This document shows, piece after piece, positions 36,183-47,822 of a stretch of 64,000 nt of DNA (the stretch's first letter is position 1; every line of letters starts with the position of its first letter). Source of the stretch: Bolinopsis microptera (lineage: Eukaryota; Ctenophora; Tentaculata; Lobata; Bolinopsidae); NCBI RefSeq assembly GCF_026151205.1, contig NC_087082.1, positions 3,885,408 to 3,949,407 on the forward strand, in the 5' to 3' direction. The position numbers and the translations under genes were made by a program. The notes beneath the pieces are model-generated. The model was not told the origin of the DNA, made no database searches, and worked only from the letters and a program-made list of their open reading frames with translations.

Positions 36183-37149
36183 CAGGAGGTGACCGGGAAT
36201 CCCGGTACCGGGAATCCCGGTACCGGGATTGGCAATTTTGAGCTATCCCGGTCCCGGTCCCGGTCCCGGTCAACCGGTTCAAGTCACATTTTTCATCCCG
36301 GTTGCGGTCCCGGTCCCGGTCAAATGCTGATTTATGATCCCGGTCCCGGTCCCGGTCCCGGTTAATTCAGGATTCTTGGTCCCGGTCCCGGTCCCGGTCC
36401 CGGTCAATCACTCAAATTTGCCGGGATTTTGACCGGGATCTTTGACATAATTTCATTCACTGTGATTTTAAGTTTTTACTTTCATTCATTGTGAATTTCA
36501 TCTTTAAACAACCTCTGAGCCAAATAAAACAATGTTTAAAATTGCTAAACAAGTTTAGGTAACTAATATCGTTACATAACTCGTAAGTGCAAACAAACAT
36601 CAAGTTTTCAACTAGGGCTACGCCCAATTGTCAATTGGAATTGGAGAATGAAACTGTTGAATAATTTGAGGGATCATTGATTGAGGAATGAGGAATGAGG
36701 GTGAACTTGAGTAATCAGTACATGAACATTATTGGTGTAGTACATTAGGCCCATGCCCCATATTGACGGTTTTTAAAAAGTTTTTTCTAATTTAATATTC
36801 TAGTTATTACTTATTCAAATTGTTCAATTATAATGTAAATGAAAGTTGCAGCTTTCAATATGAGAATACCACTTTTGGTCCCGGTCATCCCGGTCATCCC
36901 GGTTAAATCCCGGTTAAATCCCGGTCATCCCGGTCATCCCGGTAAAATTGGATTGTTGGTCCTGGTCCCGGTCCCGGTCCCGGTAAGATAGAAATCCCAG
37001 AAATTATTGGTCCCGGTCCCGGTCCCGGTCACGGTAAATTGATAATCTCAGTCCCGGTCCCGGTCCCGGTCCCGGTCAAGTCACATTTTGTATCCCGGTC
37101 CCGGTCCCGGTCCCGGTCAGGCCTAAAATCATGTCCCGGTCACCTCCTG
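36183..37149. mobile_element. hAT-type element with (GGGACC)n interior, second copy
   Basis: Inverted ends CAGGAGGTGACCGGGA and TCCCGGTCACCTCCTG are flanked by a perfect 8-bp duplication GTACAGAT (36175-36182 and 37150-37157). The interior alternates CCCGGT repeats with unique spacer shared with the element at 8538-9032 (for example CATGATTT-AGGCCTGACCGGG). No transposase. On the minus strand the GGGACCGGGACCGGGACC runs meet the four-G-tract rule for quadruplex formation. The frames at 36132-36365 and 37039-37278 are repeat read-through. Confidence 0.93.
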
Positions 37150-37257
37150 GTACAGATTATCCTTAAAATGCAAAGACTTAGGATCAAAGACGAAACATAT
37201 TTGAACACAAAAATATTTATTAATTATAAATATACTAAACTTTCATTAATCATATCT

Positions 37258-37329
37258 GGGGATGTAGCTCAGCGGTAGAGCGTGTGCTTTGCATGTACAA
37301 GGTCCGGGGTTCGAGACCCCGCATCTCCA
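37258..37329 (+). tRNA. tRNA-Ala (anticodon UGC)
   Basis: Same 72-nt sequence and cloverleaf as the minus-strand copy at 36059-36130, with a TTTT terminator at about 37333. The two genes diverge from each other and are separated by about 1.1 kb, nearly all of it the hAT-type insertion. Confidence 0.97.
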
Positions 37330-37389
37330 CACTTTTATCATGATCGAAATGTTTACCATGCAAGGTTAACAGCCCTAATGATTTTTGAT

Positions 37390-40300
37390 TCAACAATAAA
37401 AGCAAATGCAGCACGAAATATAGTTATTTTCGAAGTGGACAGTTCGCCCACCGTGGACTTCATATTTATACCATATACAAAGTACAAACCTGCTGCTTAG
37501 ATCTGGAGGCCGCTCCCAATGTACAATGTGATGGGCAGAAACGTCCTTGCAGTCGAAATAATTGATTGATAATCTTTTAGACATCCCTTTACCTGAAACA
37601 GAATAAAAATTACTTCACGCAGTGATGTTGTGATTCCCTGATATTGGATAATTAAATGGATATGACTCATATCGTTGCAAAATGTCACGCGAATCAAAAA
37701 TATCAGTTTTAGCATTTGGGCCTTAGAGGCAAATCAGATTCTAATAGGTGGGCACAACTAGCTGCCCATGGATCTTACTGAACTGTGTCATTACTCATTA
37801 GTCTTATTATAGCTAATTAATAATTTAAAAAATGGCAAATGCATAATCGTGCATCTTTATAGATAAACAGTGAATTTATGTTTTATTTTCATGTCGTGCA
37901 GCGCACGCGCGTATATATCATTTCTGTCAAGCTGGCTGCTGGAAAAGACTTCTAACTTATAAGCGCGCGATACTGTCAATTTTTGAGAAGACCCTTCTGT
38001 GGAAATGTTTTGACAATGGATACAAATCCGGCCATCGATCAGTGGCGTAACGAAGGGTCCCGCTTGTGTATTATAAATAGGGTTTTGTCAGATGCAGAGT
38101 GTGGACATGGTATACACTATACATTATATATTCGTCACTTCTGGTCGTGACAATACGAACAGTGTAAAACCAAGAATTTTCACTGAGCCATTATAATTCT
38201 GCTTCCCAACAACCGATTTGCAGAATTCGATTACAGTAAAACCCCGATTTACCGCAAACTCCGATTTACCGTGGCCATCTCCTTTCCCTGAAATAGAGCC
38301 TTACATTTATAATGTAAAAAAACAAAACCTCGATTTACCGCGAACACCGATTTACCGCGAATGTTTCCTCTCCCCCAAACTCCGAATAAATCGGGGTTTT
38401 ACTGTACTTTGTCATTACACTCGGTAAATAAAAAAATCTATTGCTACAAAGTAAAATATTATAAAATACATGACACTCTTCAGATCAGAAATTAAGCTTG
38501 CAAAGATGACATTTTTCTTGTCCGATGATATGGGTAATTCTTCCAATTTAGAAATATTACAGAGAGTATATACAATAATGTAATGGGAACAAAAACACTC
38601 ACTTCAAGGTCAGTTAGTGAAGGATACAAATCCAATGTAATATACGTATAAAAATTATAATATACACCTCCTACAAGCAAAATTAGCACTAAATCAATCA
38701 TCATACACACAGGGACTATATAAATCATCGTATAACCCAGAGGTAAGGTGAAATATTTTTTAAACCCAGCTGCTGACTGACACTTCTTACGGTACTGACT
38801 GGCTCGTTTTCTGATGGTACCAAGACATGAGTAATATCTAGCTTCTAAGAAGAGAGCAAATAATAATACCGAAGGTTCAACATCTAACAAACAATGGAGA
38901 AGAGAATAAGGCAAAATCACCCAGAGGGACTTTATCAGTATACAAATTCCAGTAACGATAATTACTGTGTACACTACAAACAGATGATGGTAGGATTCTT
39001 TTTCTCTGCTTTCTCCGGATAGAAGGTATAGTTCGTAGAAAAGGAAGACAATGTACAAAAACTTTGCTAGAGGAAATCCACCATTTCTTAACAGTCTCGA
39101 TAACAGCGTTAATGGGCTTGTCAAATCAGAAACTGTAGATAGTTTCCAAGTTTTATCTATTGCAAATTTATTAAATATTTCTTTGGCAAAATGTTGACAG
39201 TTATTTTCCATTAAATCGTATATATAATTCGTTTTTAATATATATTTTAAACGGCGAACTAGAACACTGACTGTACGATCTGACACATCACTGATAAGTC
39301 TGCGTTTGTAAAATCCATCCAGTTTGGGACGGAGATGACCATTGAAGCACACGGTAACAGAATAAAGGCTCTCTCCCCAGCTAACGAATATACCTTCAGC
39401 TGTTTTATCAAGTGCCCACCATATTCCATCACTTGTATTAAAAACCACATAAGCATGATAGTCCACAGGGAGGTATTGGCCTTGCATGAAACTTCGAACG
39501 GGATCTTTAGAGCTACTGAATGGTGCACTCAACGGAGATTTATATACACTGATTTCACCGAGAGATAGAGCTGCTGTTGTTTCATAAAGTTCATTAGTAC
39601 CTTTGAAAGCTTCTTCAAGATTATCAGCAGTTATTTGAAGAGTATGACAAATCTCTTGACACATCCCAGGGTCGTCAGGTGGTCCGCTACTACTGAGTAT
39701 CCACCCTCTCGTCCCGGGCATCAGAAAACTTATGCTCATGTCAGGAAGCATAGCTAGAAGAAACAGTGACAAAACAATAACTTCACAAAACTTTTCCACA
39801 CCCATGACCTGATCAATAATGTATCGAATGTAACATTTTAACCAAGGCTCTTTGTCTTGTCGATTCAGTAATCTGTACGAGCCGTCAGGACGTAGAACCA
39901 AACGTGCACCCAACCTTGTTCTACAAGTAGAACAAATATGTTCCTTGACAGGAGTGGAGCAGGGCTCTTCGTTTCGTACATTCATGATCTTATCTTGTTA
40001 GTCATATAACGCTCATCACTAATCAGCCCAGTCAACCTGAATTTTTATAAATAATCAATTTGATTGGTCGCTATCTAGAACAGATTCGCTATTAGCAGTC
40101 ACGTTTCAATAAATAAATAAAACAACATTTGTCAATGTTCGTACATTGATTATGGATGTAGCTAGCCCCCATACCCCTCTATTATAGCTTATTCATAGAA
40201 GTAAAATTACTCAAAATTAACTCAGCTAAAAGTTGGATCTATACTCTATACTCTATCATTGGAAACTATTCGCATGACAACTGATATGTTCACTGCTTTA

Positions 40301-43300
40301 ATTCAATACAACAATTAGATTTTAAAATGAAATAACGAAAATCCATTCCACAAGGTTTTCAAACTTGGATCACAGTTGCACTATATTACTATAGCAACAA
40401 GAGAACACTGTGAAGGTTAGATATCACTTGTCGCGTTATAAATAGCTTTAAATCACCATCAAAATTGAATCAAAAAATGAGATCATAAAATCGACGCAAC
40501 AGCTCGAAAATGAATAACCTTCAGCACGAAACTGGACTAACTTTATCAACAAAATATCGACGTGAAGTGAGAACCGCTAATATGTTTGCTAAACTTCAAT
40601 ATATTTCCAAGTTTAGCCAATAGCTTATTATATAATATATATAAGGAAAGAAAGAGCAGCAGTAAAATATGTTTAAATAATGTAATATGAGTACATAATT
40701 GTGTAAAGTGTGGTAGCTTCCGTGGCTATATAATGTCATTTATTCCTCATAGAGTCACTTCGTGAGCTACGTAAGTAAATGTTAATGTCCTCACGACAAT
40801 GTAAACATTCCATAAATCACCACTCAAGTACCAACCGCCCGCTATGAGTATTTCTTTAGAATGGAACACCGCAATTTGCATTCAAGCCATTAGCCAACAT
40901 TGAAATTATAACACAAACATATTATAAGCTTAGATACATAATAATAATATATCAACACGTCAAGTTACAACAAAAAAACATCAAACGAAACGATAGATTG
41001 AAATAGACTTTAAGAAGTAGAAAATCAACTCGGTTCGCTATCTTAACAACAGGTAAGAAGCATATTCCACTGCTATTGCGGTTACATTAAACAAATTAAG
41101 ATATACCGTCATCTCCGCGGAACCTTCCTCCCTCCACCCCAGCACCTCACTAATCTTAGTCTCCTCACTCTTTCTCCCCAGTATTTCCATCACCGGCCTC
41201 TTACTCTCCTTACTCCACTCATTCTGTTCTCACCAGCGCCCAACTTTCTCCAGCGACTTGCTCTCCTACGTCTCTTTATTTTACAACCCACATGTGCCCA
41301 AAATCGTTTTTGCTTTCAACACTACTTTCAACACTACTACATAACAAATAATTTGAGCCTGAAGATGGCGTCGACGCCAAAAATTTGCCTACATTCCTTA
41401 CTTCAAGTTTCATTTGTCCTTGTCTCTTCCAATCGGATATTATCCAACTATCAGTATTCCAATCACTCAATCATGAGACTAAGAAACAGCGAACTACTCC
41501 ATCATTTGATATACTCTATCAATGGAAATTATTCGCTTGGCAACTGATGACCACCAAGAAATCAGATAAAATAATAACTAAGATGAGACAGAATACTGAA
41601 TAACAATCAATAAAGCTGGTATACGATACAATAATATGACGTGACATGATGTACGCATTATTTACATTCAAAACAAAACACCCCGGAAAGTGATCACTGA
41701 TCCTGTATATCTTTATTTACCCAGCTTGTATCAAATTTCGTATTTCAAGATGATGATAACTTTACAAATTTTGTCTCTTTAAACTTTTAAAAATCTTAAA
41801 TTGTCGGAAATCAAGAAAAATTTTGAAAAAGAAAATTCGGAGGAAAGGAATAACCCGTGGTAAATCAGAGCGCGGTAATTTTAAACCATTTTTACTATAG
41901 AAAATGTACTCGATAAATGAATTTGAAGATGACTCCAACTAGGTTTTAAATATACGTATATTTAATTAACTATTATTTAATTACCTAATTCCCTCATTTT
42001 TCTGATGTTCTTGGAGAATCCCGACAAACTGACACATGAGACTTTGTAACCATTCAACACTATCTCGTAGTAAGGAAAACCTGAAAAAAATTAAGTCTGT
42101 TTACTGTTAACGGTATGAAATAATAACAAATATAGGATCACAATTCTAAGCAACAGCACAAAATTTGTTTAATGATATTTAACAAAATTTATTCTTCTCA
42201 CACTTCTCACACTTAGTCGCATTTTTATCATCAATCATAATATCATATGGATGAGAGATTGAAGAAGTAAGGTGACTATTGTGACACTGTGACAGGTAAT
42301 AACTGAGTTATCAGTTCTACGGCAGTAAAATTACAGTTATATCGTACAGCTCCTAATTAATCATGAGATTATAGCCAGTTTTGCTGTTGTCACTGACTGA
42401 CTCATCACTCATCAGTCTGGTTGTCCTCAGCGATTTAATGGAATGTGGCATGTTATCTATATAATATAGTAGACCTTCTGAGGCCTGAAATATTAATTCA
42501 CGCGTGGTTGTACGAAGCAGTGATACATTTGAATATTGTACTTGTACTTGTAACTGCAGTTTTACAGAACTCTAAATGCTTAATGAACACTCTTGCAGGT
42601 ACCACCCGTATTCACACTCAGACCTGAGTTTAGTCATTTTCCGATACAAGATTGGGGACGGGTTCTAAAAACAAACAAACAAACAAACATGTACTTTTAG
42701 CAGCAACTGGCGTTTCATTCTGTACATTATACCCGTATACCTTTACATGAAGTAGGGAGTCATTTTGATCTTCATCTTGACTGCTGTAAGATTTTTGGAC
42801 CAGGTCAATCATGGTACCAAGAAATCGAGCAGGTCGTTTCACCTTATTGCATACGATGTTTATTTAAGGTTATTATTTGTTACTGCATGGTGCTCACCAG
42901 TAGTGGATCTCTCATGAAGTCTAAAGTACAGGTTATGTAGTTTTCCCTTTTGCACCTGCTCTCCGCCCACGTGGAACTGGTAGAATCCCGCGTCTACGTT
43001 CACTCTGTACGATCTCGTCTGGTAAAATAATTCTTCATTAAGAAACGAACAGCTAGAAATAAATAATTGTGGACTTACTGCTTACCGATCTTTTAGTTCT
43101 AAAAAACGAAAATCCTAATAAAATGGTATACAATTTTCTATCAGGTCTTATCCTCGGTTCATAATATAATATAATAACAAACCTTGAAAGTTTGAGTAGC
43201 TCTATAAAAGAAGTAGATGACAAGAGCGACGGGGAATATGATACCCTGTCCTAAGGAGAGCGGAGTGAAGAGAGTAACAATGATCCAGATAGTAGATATA

Positions 43301-43704
43301 ATACTCGACACCACTAAAACTACACCTGAAATATATAAACATTCCATGTTAGGTAAGGAAGCTCATCAGATCTGATACTGGATTAAAAGGGTCAGAAGAA
43401 AGTCATTGAAATATTTAATATACTAAAGTTCCATTGATATGACGTGTAAATTGGATATTAATTGAGAGATTGGTGGTTTTACTGAAGTATTTTATGTTCT
43501 ACATGATGATTAGTCATGATAGTAATCTTGCTGCGAACAGATTTACTCACATGAAACGTAGAATTCCATGGGTCGGTCGCTGTACACCAATAGATTGGGA
43601 TCCAGATCATCCTTTACAAAAGGGTAGTTGAAGTTACCGATAATCTGACCCTCCAGTCTGTCCTCTACTTTCTCAAGTATCGACCACTTGCTGAACACGC
43701 CCAT
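37390..43704 (-). CDS. TMEM249-like two-helix membrane protein, five exons
   Basis: Minus-strand exons 43704-43551, 43325-43183, 43018-42898, 42080-41985 and 37592-37390; phases 1,0,1,1 all agree, giving 238 aa. The N-terminal region (MGVFSKWSILEKVEDRLEG) is cytosolic. Exon 2 encodes two hydrophobic stretches (VVLVVSSIISTIWIIVTLF and QGIIFPVALVIYFFY). A soluble C-terminal part carries QKGKLHNLYFRL, YYEIVLNGYKV and SINYFDCKDVSAHHIVHW. From memory these strings and the length match TMEM249, a component of the CatSper sperm calcium-channel complex in mammals; this was not checked by search. The last exon may instead splice at 37490. The last intron is 4.4 kb and contains a whole intronless gene (38492-39985). 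The gag-like frame at 42630-42842 is not an exon of it. Confidence 0.65.
38234..38404. mobile_element. pogo/Tigger-type miniature element
   Basis: 171 bp, with ends CAGTAAAACCCCGATTTA and TAAATCGGGGTTTTACTG flanked by TA on both sides (38232-38233, 38405-38406). Internal GATTTACCG copies. TA duplication and CAGT(A)nCCCC ends are characteristic of pogo-like Tc1/mariner elements. No ORF. It lies in the last intron of the TMEM249-like gene. Confidence 0.85.
38492..39985 (-). CDS. LRAT/NlpC-P60-like domain protein with C-terminal membrane helices
   Basis: 497 aa, single exon. The N-terminus has paired cysteines (CSTCRTRLG) and a hydrophobic stretch at ~67-80. Residues ~165-270 resemble the papain-like H/NC fold of LRAT, H-rev107 and PPPDE proteins: VDYHAYVVF supplies a candidate His (H177) and MENNCQHFAKEIF a candidate Cys (C263) in an NC-H-F box. 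In those families these residues form a thiol acyltransferase or isopeptidase site. Residues ~304-480 contain about five hydrophobic helices (for example FLYIVFLFYELYLL, MMIDLVLILLVGGVYY). Substrate and exact family are unknown. The gene lies wholly inside an intron of the TMEM249-like gene on the same strand, suggesting retroposition or a shared transcript; no poly-A scar was seen. Confidence 0.7.
   Translation of the reverse strand: MNVRNEEPCSTPVKEHICSTCRTRLGARLVLRPDGSYRLLNRQDKEPWLKCYIRYIIDQVMGVEKFCEVIVLSLFLLAMLPDMSISFLMPGTRGWILSSSGPPDDPGMCQEICHTLQITADNLEEAFKGTNELYETTAALSLGEISVYKSPLSAPFSSSKDPVRSFMQGQYLPVDYHAYVVFNTSDGIWWALDKTAEGIFVSWGESLYSVTVCFNGHLRPKLDGFYKRRLISDVSDRTVSVLVRRLKYILKTNYIYDLMENNCQHFAKEIFNKFAIDKTWKLSTVSDLTSPLTLLSRLLRNGGFPLAKFLYIVFLFYELYLLSGESREKESYHHLFVVYTVIIVTGICILIKSLWVILPYSLLHCLLDVEPSVLLFALFLEARYYSCLGTIRKRASQYRKKCQSAAGFKKYFTLPLGYTMIYIVPVCMMIDLVLILLVGGVYYNFYTYITLDLYPSLTDLEVSVFVPITLLYILSVIFLNWKNYPYHRTRKMSSLQA
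39986..41984. other. Intronic stretch of the TMEM249-like gene
   Basis: AT-rich, with a CT-rich patch at 41110-41280. The short frames at 41276-41603 show no domain. Nothing further supported. Confidence 0.5.
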
Positions 43705-44201
43705 ATCCTAGCTTACTGAGGCATCTCGTGTTAGAAATTACGAACTGTATTTTGCTTACGGTTTTTAAACTGTTTATCTACTTCGCAACGGAATACCGAA
43801 GAGATAAGGATATGCCCCAAAAAAATAACCTGAGCTCAGAGCTGGGTCGTCGGCCAAAAACAAAGGAACAAATACATGCTCGTCATTTTTATTATTGCAT
43901 AATCAAATTTAGAGAGTTAAGGTGGAGAACTGGAGGCGGGGCAAAGCGTTTTAAAGTATTTATCTAATCGTTATCAGATAAAGTGAAGACAATATATAAC
44001 GTAACCATAATATGGCTGTCACTTGTCTGGTCTGATATTTGTCCCTCAAACAAGCTGTGACGTAACCATTCACACGTCGATTAGTAGAAGCACGAGTTAA
44101 CGCTAGATTCAGCATCGTGTTAGTTTAGTTTAGGTTTAGTAATAAAATCTTTTTTGTTAGCTTGTTAGGATTATTTTTAGTGTTTAGTTTATTTTACAAT
44201 T
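43705..44201. other. Shared upstream region of two divergent genes
   Basis: About 500 bp between the start of the minus-strand TMEM249-like gene and the plus-strand DSL copy, so it should contain both promoters. No TATA box or other clear motif was recognised. The frame at 43728-43967 has no domain. Confidence 0.5.
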
Positions 44202-46073
44202 ATGAGGTTTAATTTAACGGTTCTGGAGAAATTAGCTATCTTTCTGGCAATATTTGTAAGTAGCTTTTTAAATCATCATTCGGTTTTGCTTAATTACCAG
44301 GTTGGGTTTTATTTCAATGAATATAGGGCCTGATGGACAGAATAGAGATTTTCATAAAATGATTCTTCATTGAGCCTTATCATTTGATAACGAACTTTTC
44401 AGCTGCAAATTGAAGGGAGAGGTGAACTATCATTGAAGTTCGAACAATACAAGAACTCATCTAGCTGTGATAATCCAGGGAACGCCTGTGACTTCTACTT
44501 TAAAATTACTACATCCGCCGCCTTCCAATCGTGAGATTCTTCTAGAATATCACCCTGCCCTTTTGCATTAAATCCTGAATTTAAAGTTTGATTTCATTCT
44601 ACTAATTTGTTCACACATCAAGTCACAAATCTCGATAAAAAACATTTAATTTTTTCCAGGTCATTCACAAGTGATTACTACGGGAATAAGCAGTTAATTT
44701 ACTTCGGTAGTTCCTTCCTCGGTGGAGATCCAAATCCCATTAGCATTACGTTCACAACAAATGTAAGTTTAAAGTTCCGGGGTTATTCGAATTAAAACTG
44801 AAACTCACATCTACACATGAGAAGAGTAAGATTTTAAGATATGGAGCCGCATTTTAAAATTATTCTTCTCCAATTTCCATCGACGATTTTAATAATAATC
44901 TAGCATAGGCCAACGTCAGTGATTAATGTTAGTATTTTTAACCCTCATAATTAGGGGGGGGGGGGGGGCTAATTATCATGATTATAAAGTTATAGCAATA
45001 TCTAAACCACTTACAACAAATATTCTGACTAAAAACTCTTAGGGCACCGTGTCTTTAGACGTTGAAATAATGGACAAAGATGAGTGGACGACGGGGAGTG
45101 ACGACTTTATAAGTAACCTAAAGTACACCATAAACCCATGGAATTTAAAATCTGGGGGCGATTGGAAATCAATATCCATTAAAGATACTCAGGTGAGTGT
45201 AAAATGGGAACCAAGCTGAGATTTTATACAGTCTAAGACATGACAGTATCTTGTCAACTTAATATTAATACCTGTTAAATCCGACCACATTTTCACGAAC
45301 GTCAAACAAATACATGATTATGGTTCTGTTGGTCCTAATAATAATAACCAATATATTAATAATATTATGTGTGACTAGCAATGTCTAAGTTCTGGTTGAG
45401 GTGTGAGTTTAATATTGTTATAATTTGAGGGCTGGTCATGGTCTCAAGGCCTCGATCTCGTGACCATGGTAACTATGCACACAGCTCAGGTCAAAGCCAT
45501 AAAACAGCAAGGTTTTTATAACTAGCCGAACTTTACTTGTGATTTAATTCTATGGCGAAAGTTGGAATAATATTTATTGCAAATTAGCTCGACTTTATGC
45601 AGTCTGATTTTATGCCTACTCGTACTCTGCCCATTCATATGTCTGTTCTAGGTCTCTGTGAAAACAAGGTGCCTTACAGCCTAACTGACATAATGTTATA
45701 TAAATTATCATGATTCGTGACGATTATGATCCAAAGTTATTCCAAACTGTGTTGGTCATTTTAAAAACATTAAACATGACTTATTTCAATCAAATTTTTC
45801 GAATTTAACCATATCTTTAGTCTCTCACATGCCCGTCCCCGATGATGACTTCTATTGATCAGACAGGTAACGTGGTCGTCGAAAATTTTCTCATTTATAA
45901 AGATTATATTGTACAGGGACATCTCAATTTAAAGTACAAAATTATCTCCTGTTCACCGGAATTTGACGGAAATGGCTGCAACGATTGTGCGACGAACTAC
46001 TATCAACACAACTGCTCTGTCTTCTGTAAACCGACTCAATCTGTCTCTGCAAATTACACTTGCAGCTTCACAG
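44202..46073 (+). CDS. Duplicated 5' module of the DSL gene: signal peptide, MNNL-like region, first DSL half
   Basis: Exons 44202-44255 (signal peptide MRFNLTVLEKLAIFLAIF), 44403-44530, 44660-44762, 45043-45192, 45821-46073. Phases 0,2,0,0,1 parallel those of the downstream gene. Exon 2 (GELSLKFEQYKNSS...CDNPGNACDFYFKI) resembles the MNNL domain of Notch ligands. Exon 5 carries a DSL-like start (GCNDCATNYYQHNCSVFC) and ends phase 1 at ...CSFTG|GTTTAC. No further cysteine-rich exon was found before the next unit at 47823. The phase-1 end would join in frame to the common exon at 49792. It is therefore either an alternative first module of the same gene or a truncated paralogue. Confidence 0.7.
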
Positions 46074-47822
46074 GTTTACTTATTTTTCACTTCAATGAAT
46101 ATTCAAGGTAGTAAGGTACTTGGTGAAATCGGATCATAGCAACAGCCGTTGGAGATTAATATTCAATAGTGCCAGTGTAAAAATTACATAGCAATAACTT
46201 CAGTGAATGTTAAAAATTAAACCATTTATCAAGATCGGCTGATCTTTTGAATACAAGGATCATTTCAAACAACTTTCCTGGTCAAAAACATCCACATTCG
46301 CCATCCACCTCCCACATCAATTATGGCGATAATTCATGATTATCCACTGAACATCGGTGGCATTAAATATAACGGATATTACAAACTGAGATTATATTGT
46401 TCGCTTAAGAAAGCGAAATATTTGTTGGAGTGAACGAATGATATTCGGAGGGACACTTAATTATGACACTTTGAACAGATCCTACAATATATTCCCCGGG
46501 ACGCACCACTTGAATTTATTGCATTATTACCCCCGTACTGGAGTGATGGAACAGCCATGACTTACCTACAGCCAATAACGTTAGGTATAAGCTCGTCATG
46601 CATAACTTGAGTATTGTTAATTTGATACCTCATTGAGCTTGTTTAGCCTCAAGGTGACGGATAATTCTCAATGTGAGGGATAATTCTCATAATCGTTTTG
46701 TTTACCTGAGGTGTTGTTCCCCGTTCACTTTATCATAAATATTATTAATCTTTGTTGAATGATGTCCCTGTCTAGTACCAAGCATTTAAGGAACTAAACC
46801 AATGAAGCCCATGAAGTGCTCCCCGGAAACTCATTAAACTAAGATTTTATACTTTATAGGTTTCTGATCTTATTTTAAGCTTTAATTTGCAAAGTCAAGG
46901 GATGTTAATTTCTACATTTAAGAGCATTGGTATAGAATCACTTCATCAGAATGCTACTTGCAGTTTTATGCAAGTAAGCCAATATCACATAGCGCATTTA
47001 TTTCTTGAGTTGTCAGTCTTACATCCATGTGACAGCCTTGTGACACCTGCCATAAAACATTACAGCGGATAAAATGCAGAGGTCGACAGCACTTAATTAT
47101 ATTTGTCATACCATGTGAGGTGCACTCCCCTCGTCCAGTAACAGCTAGCTAGGAGACACCCCATTTGAAAACGTGATTTCGCGTCCTGGTGTTCAAGAAG
47201 TAGAATTCGGGCTGCCTTGTGCTTGTCTACCACAGTCCACAGATAAGGATCAGTACAGTGCAACTCTAACACTACTCCGGCACCTGATAAGAGTATCACC
47301 CCGGTAACACACTTCTCCCTGTTACATCATGCATGAAGCCACAGATTACAGAACCCGTTTCTGCACAGCATCATGTGCAATGACGATGTGGTAATGTGGT
47401 CATGACTGGGAATAATGTATTAAGAGATAATTATGTAGTCAGCTATAATAAATAATTAATGATGGTGGGTGCTCACTGCTCTTTGATAATTATTTGATCC
47501 TTTCAAGCTTGCTGTCAGTTTATTTGCATTGAAATCGAATTCTTTATCCACATAAAACCTTAGAAAAGCATAGACGGCCATGGATCAATTTGACACATAA
47601 TTATTAATTTAAAACTTAATTCTTATCTTTCCAAATATTTTCAGTGGGCTGGGAGTCAGATCTTGATATTTCTTATCTAATCATTTGTTATCTATTGTTT
47701 TTCTTCCTAGTAGGTTTATTTGTCTTGTCTAGAACCAAATCTTTAACTGCCCGTATTTGATAATGATAGAAGTATGAATAAAACAAAGTTATTTAGTGAA
47801 AAATGTTTATTCAGAGGAGATA
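46074..47822. other. Stretch between the two DSL modules
   Basis: Searched for cysteine-rich exons in all frames; none seen. The frames at 46887-47072 (+) and 47093-47299 (-) have no domain. Confidence 0.55.

Noticed and set aside
42630-42842. Candidate exon for the TMEM249-like gene
   Set aside because: Phase does not fit the preceding donor at 42898, and the next exon at 42080 joins in frame without it.
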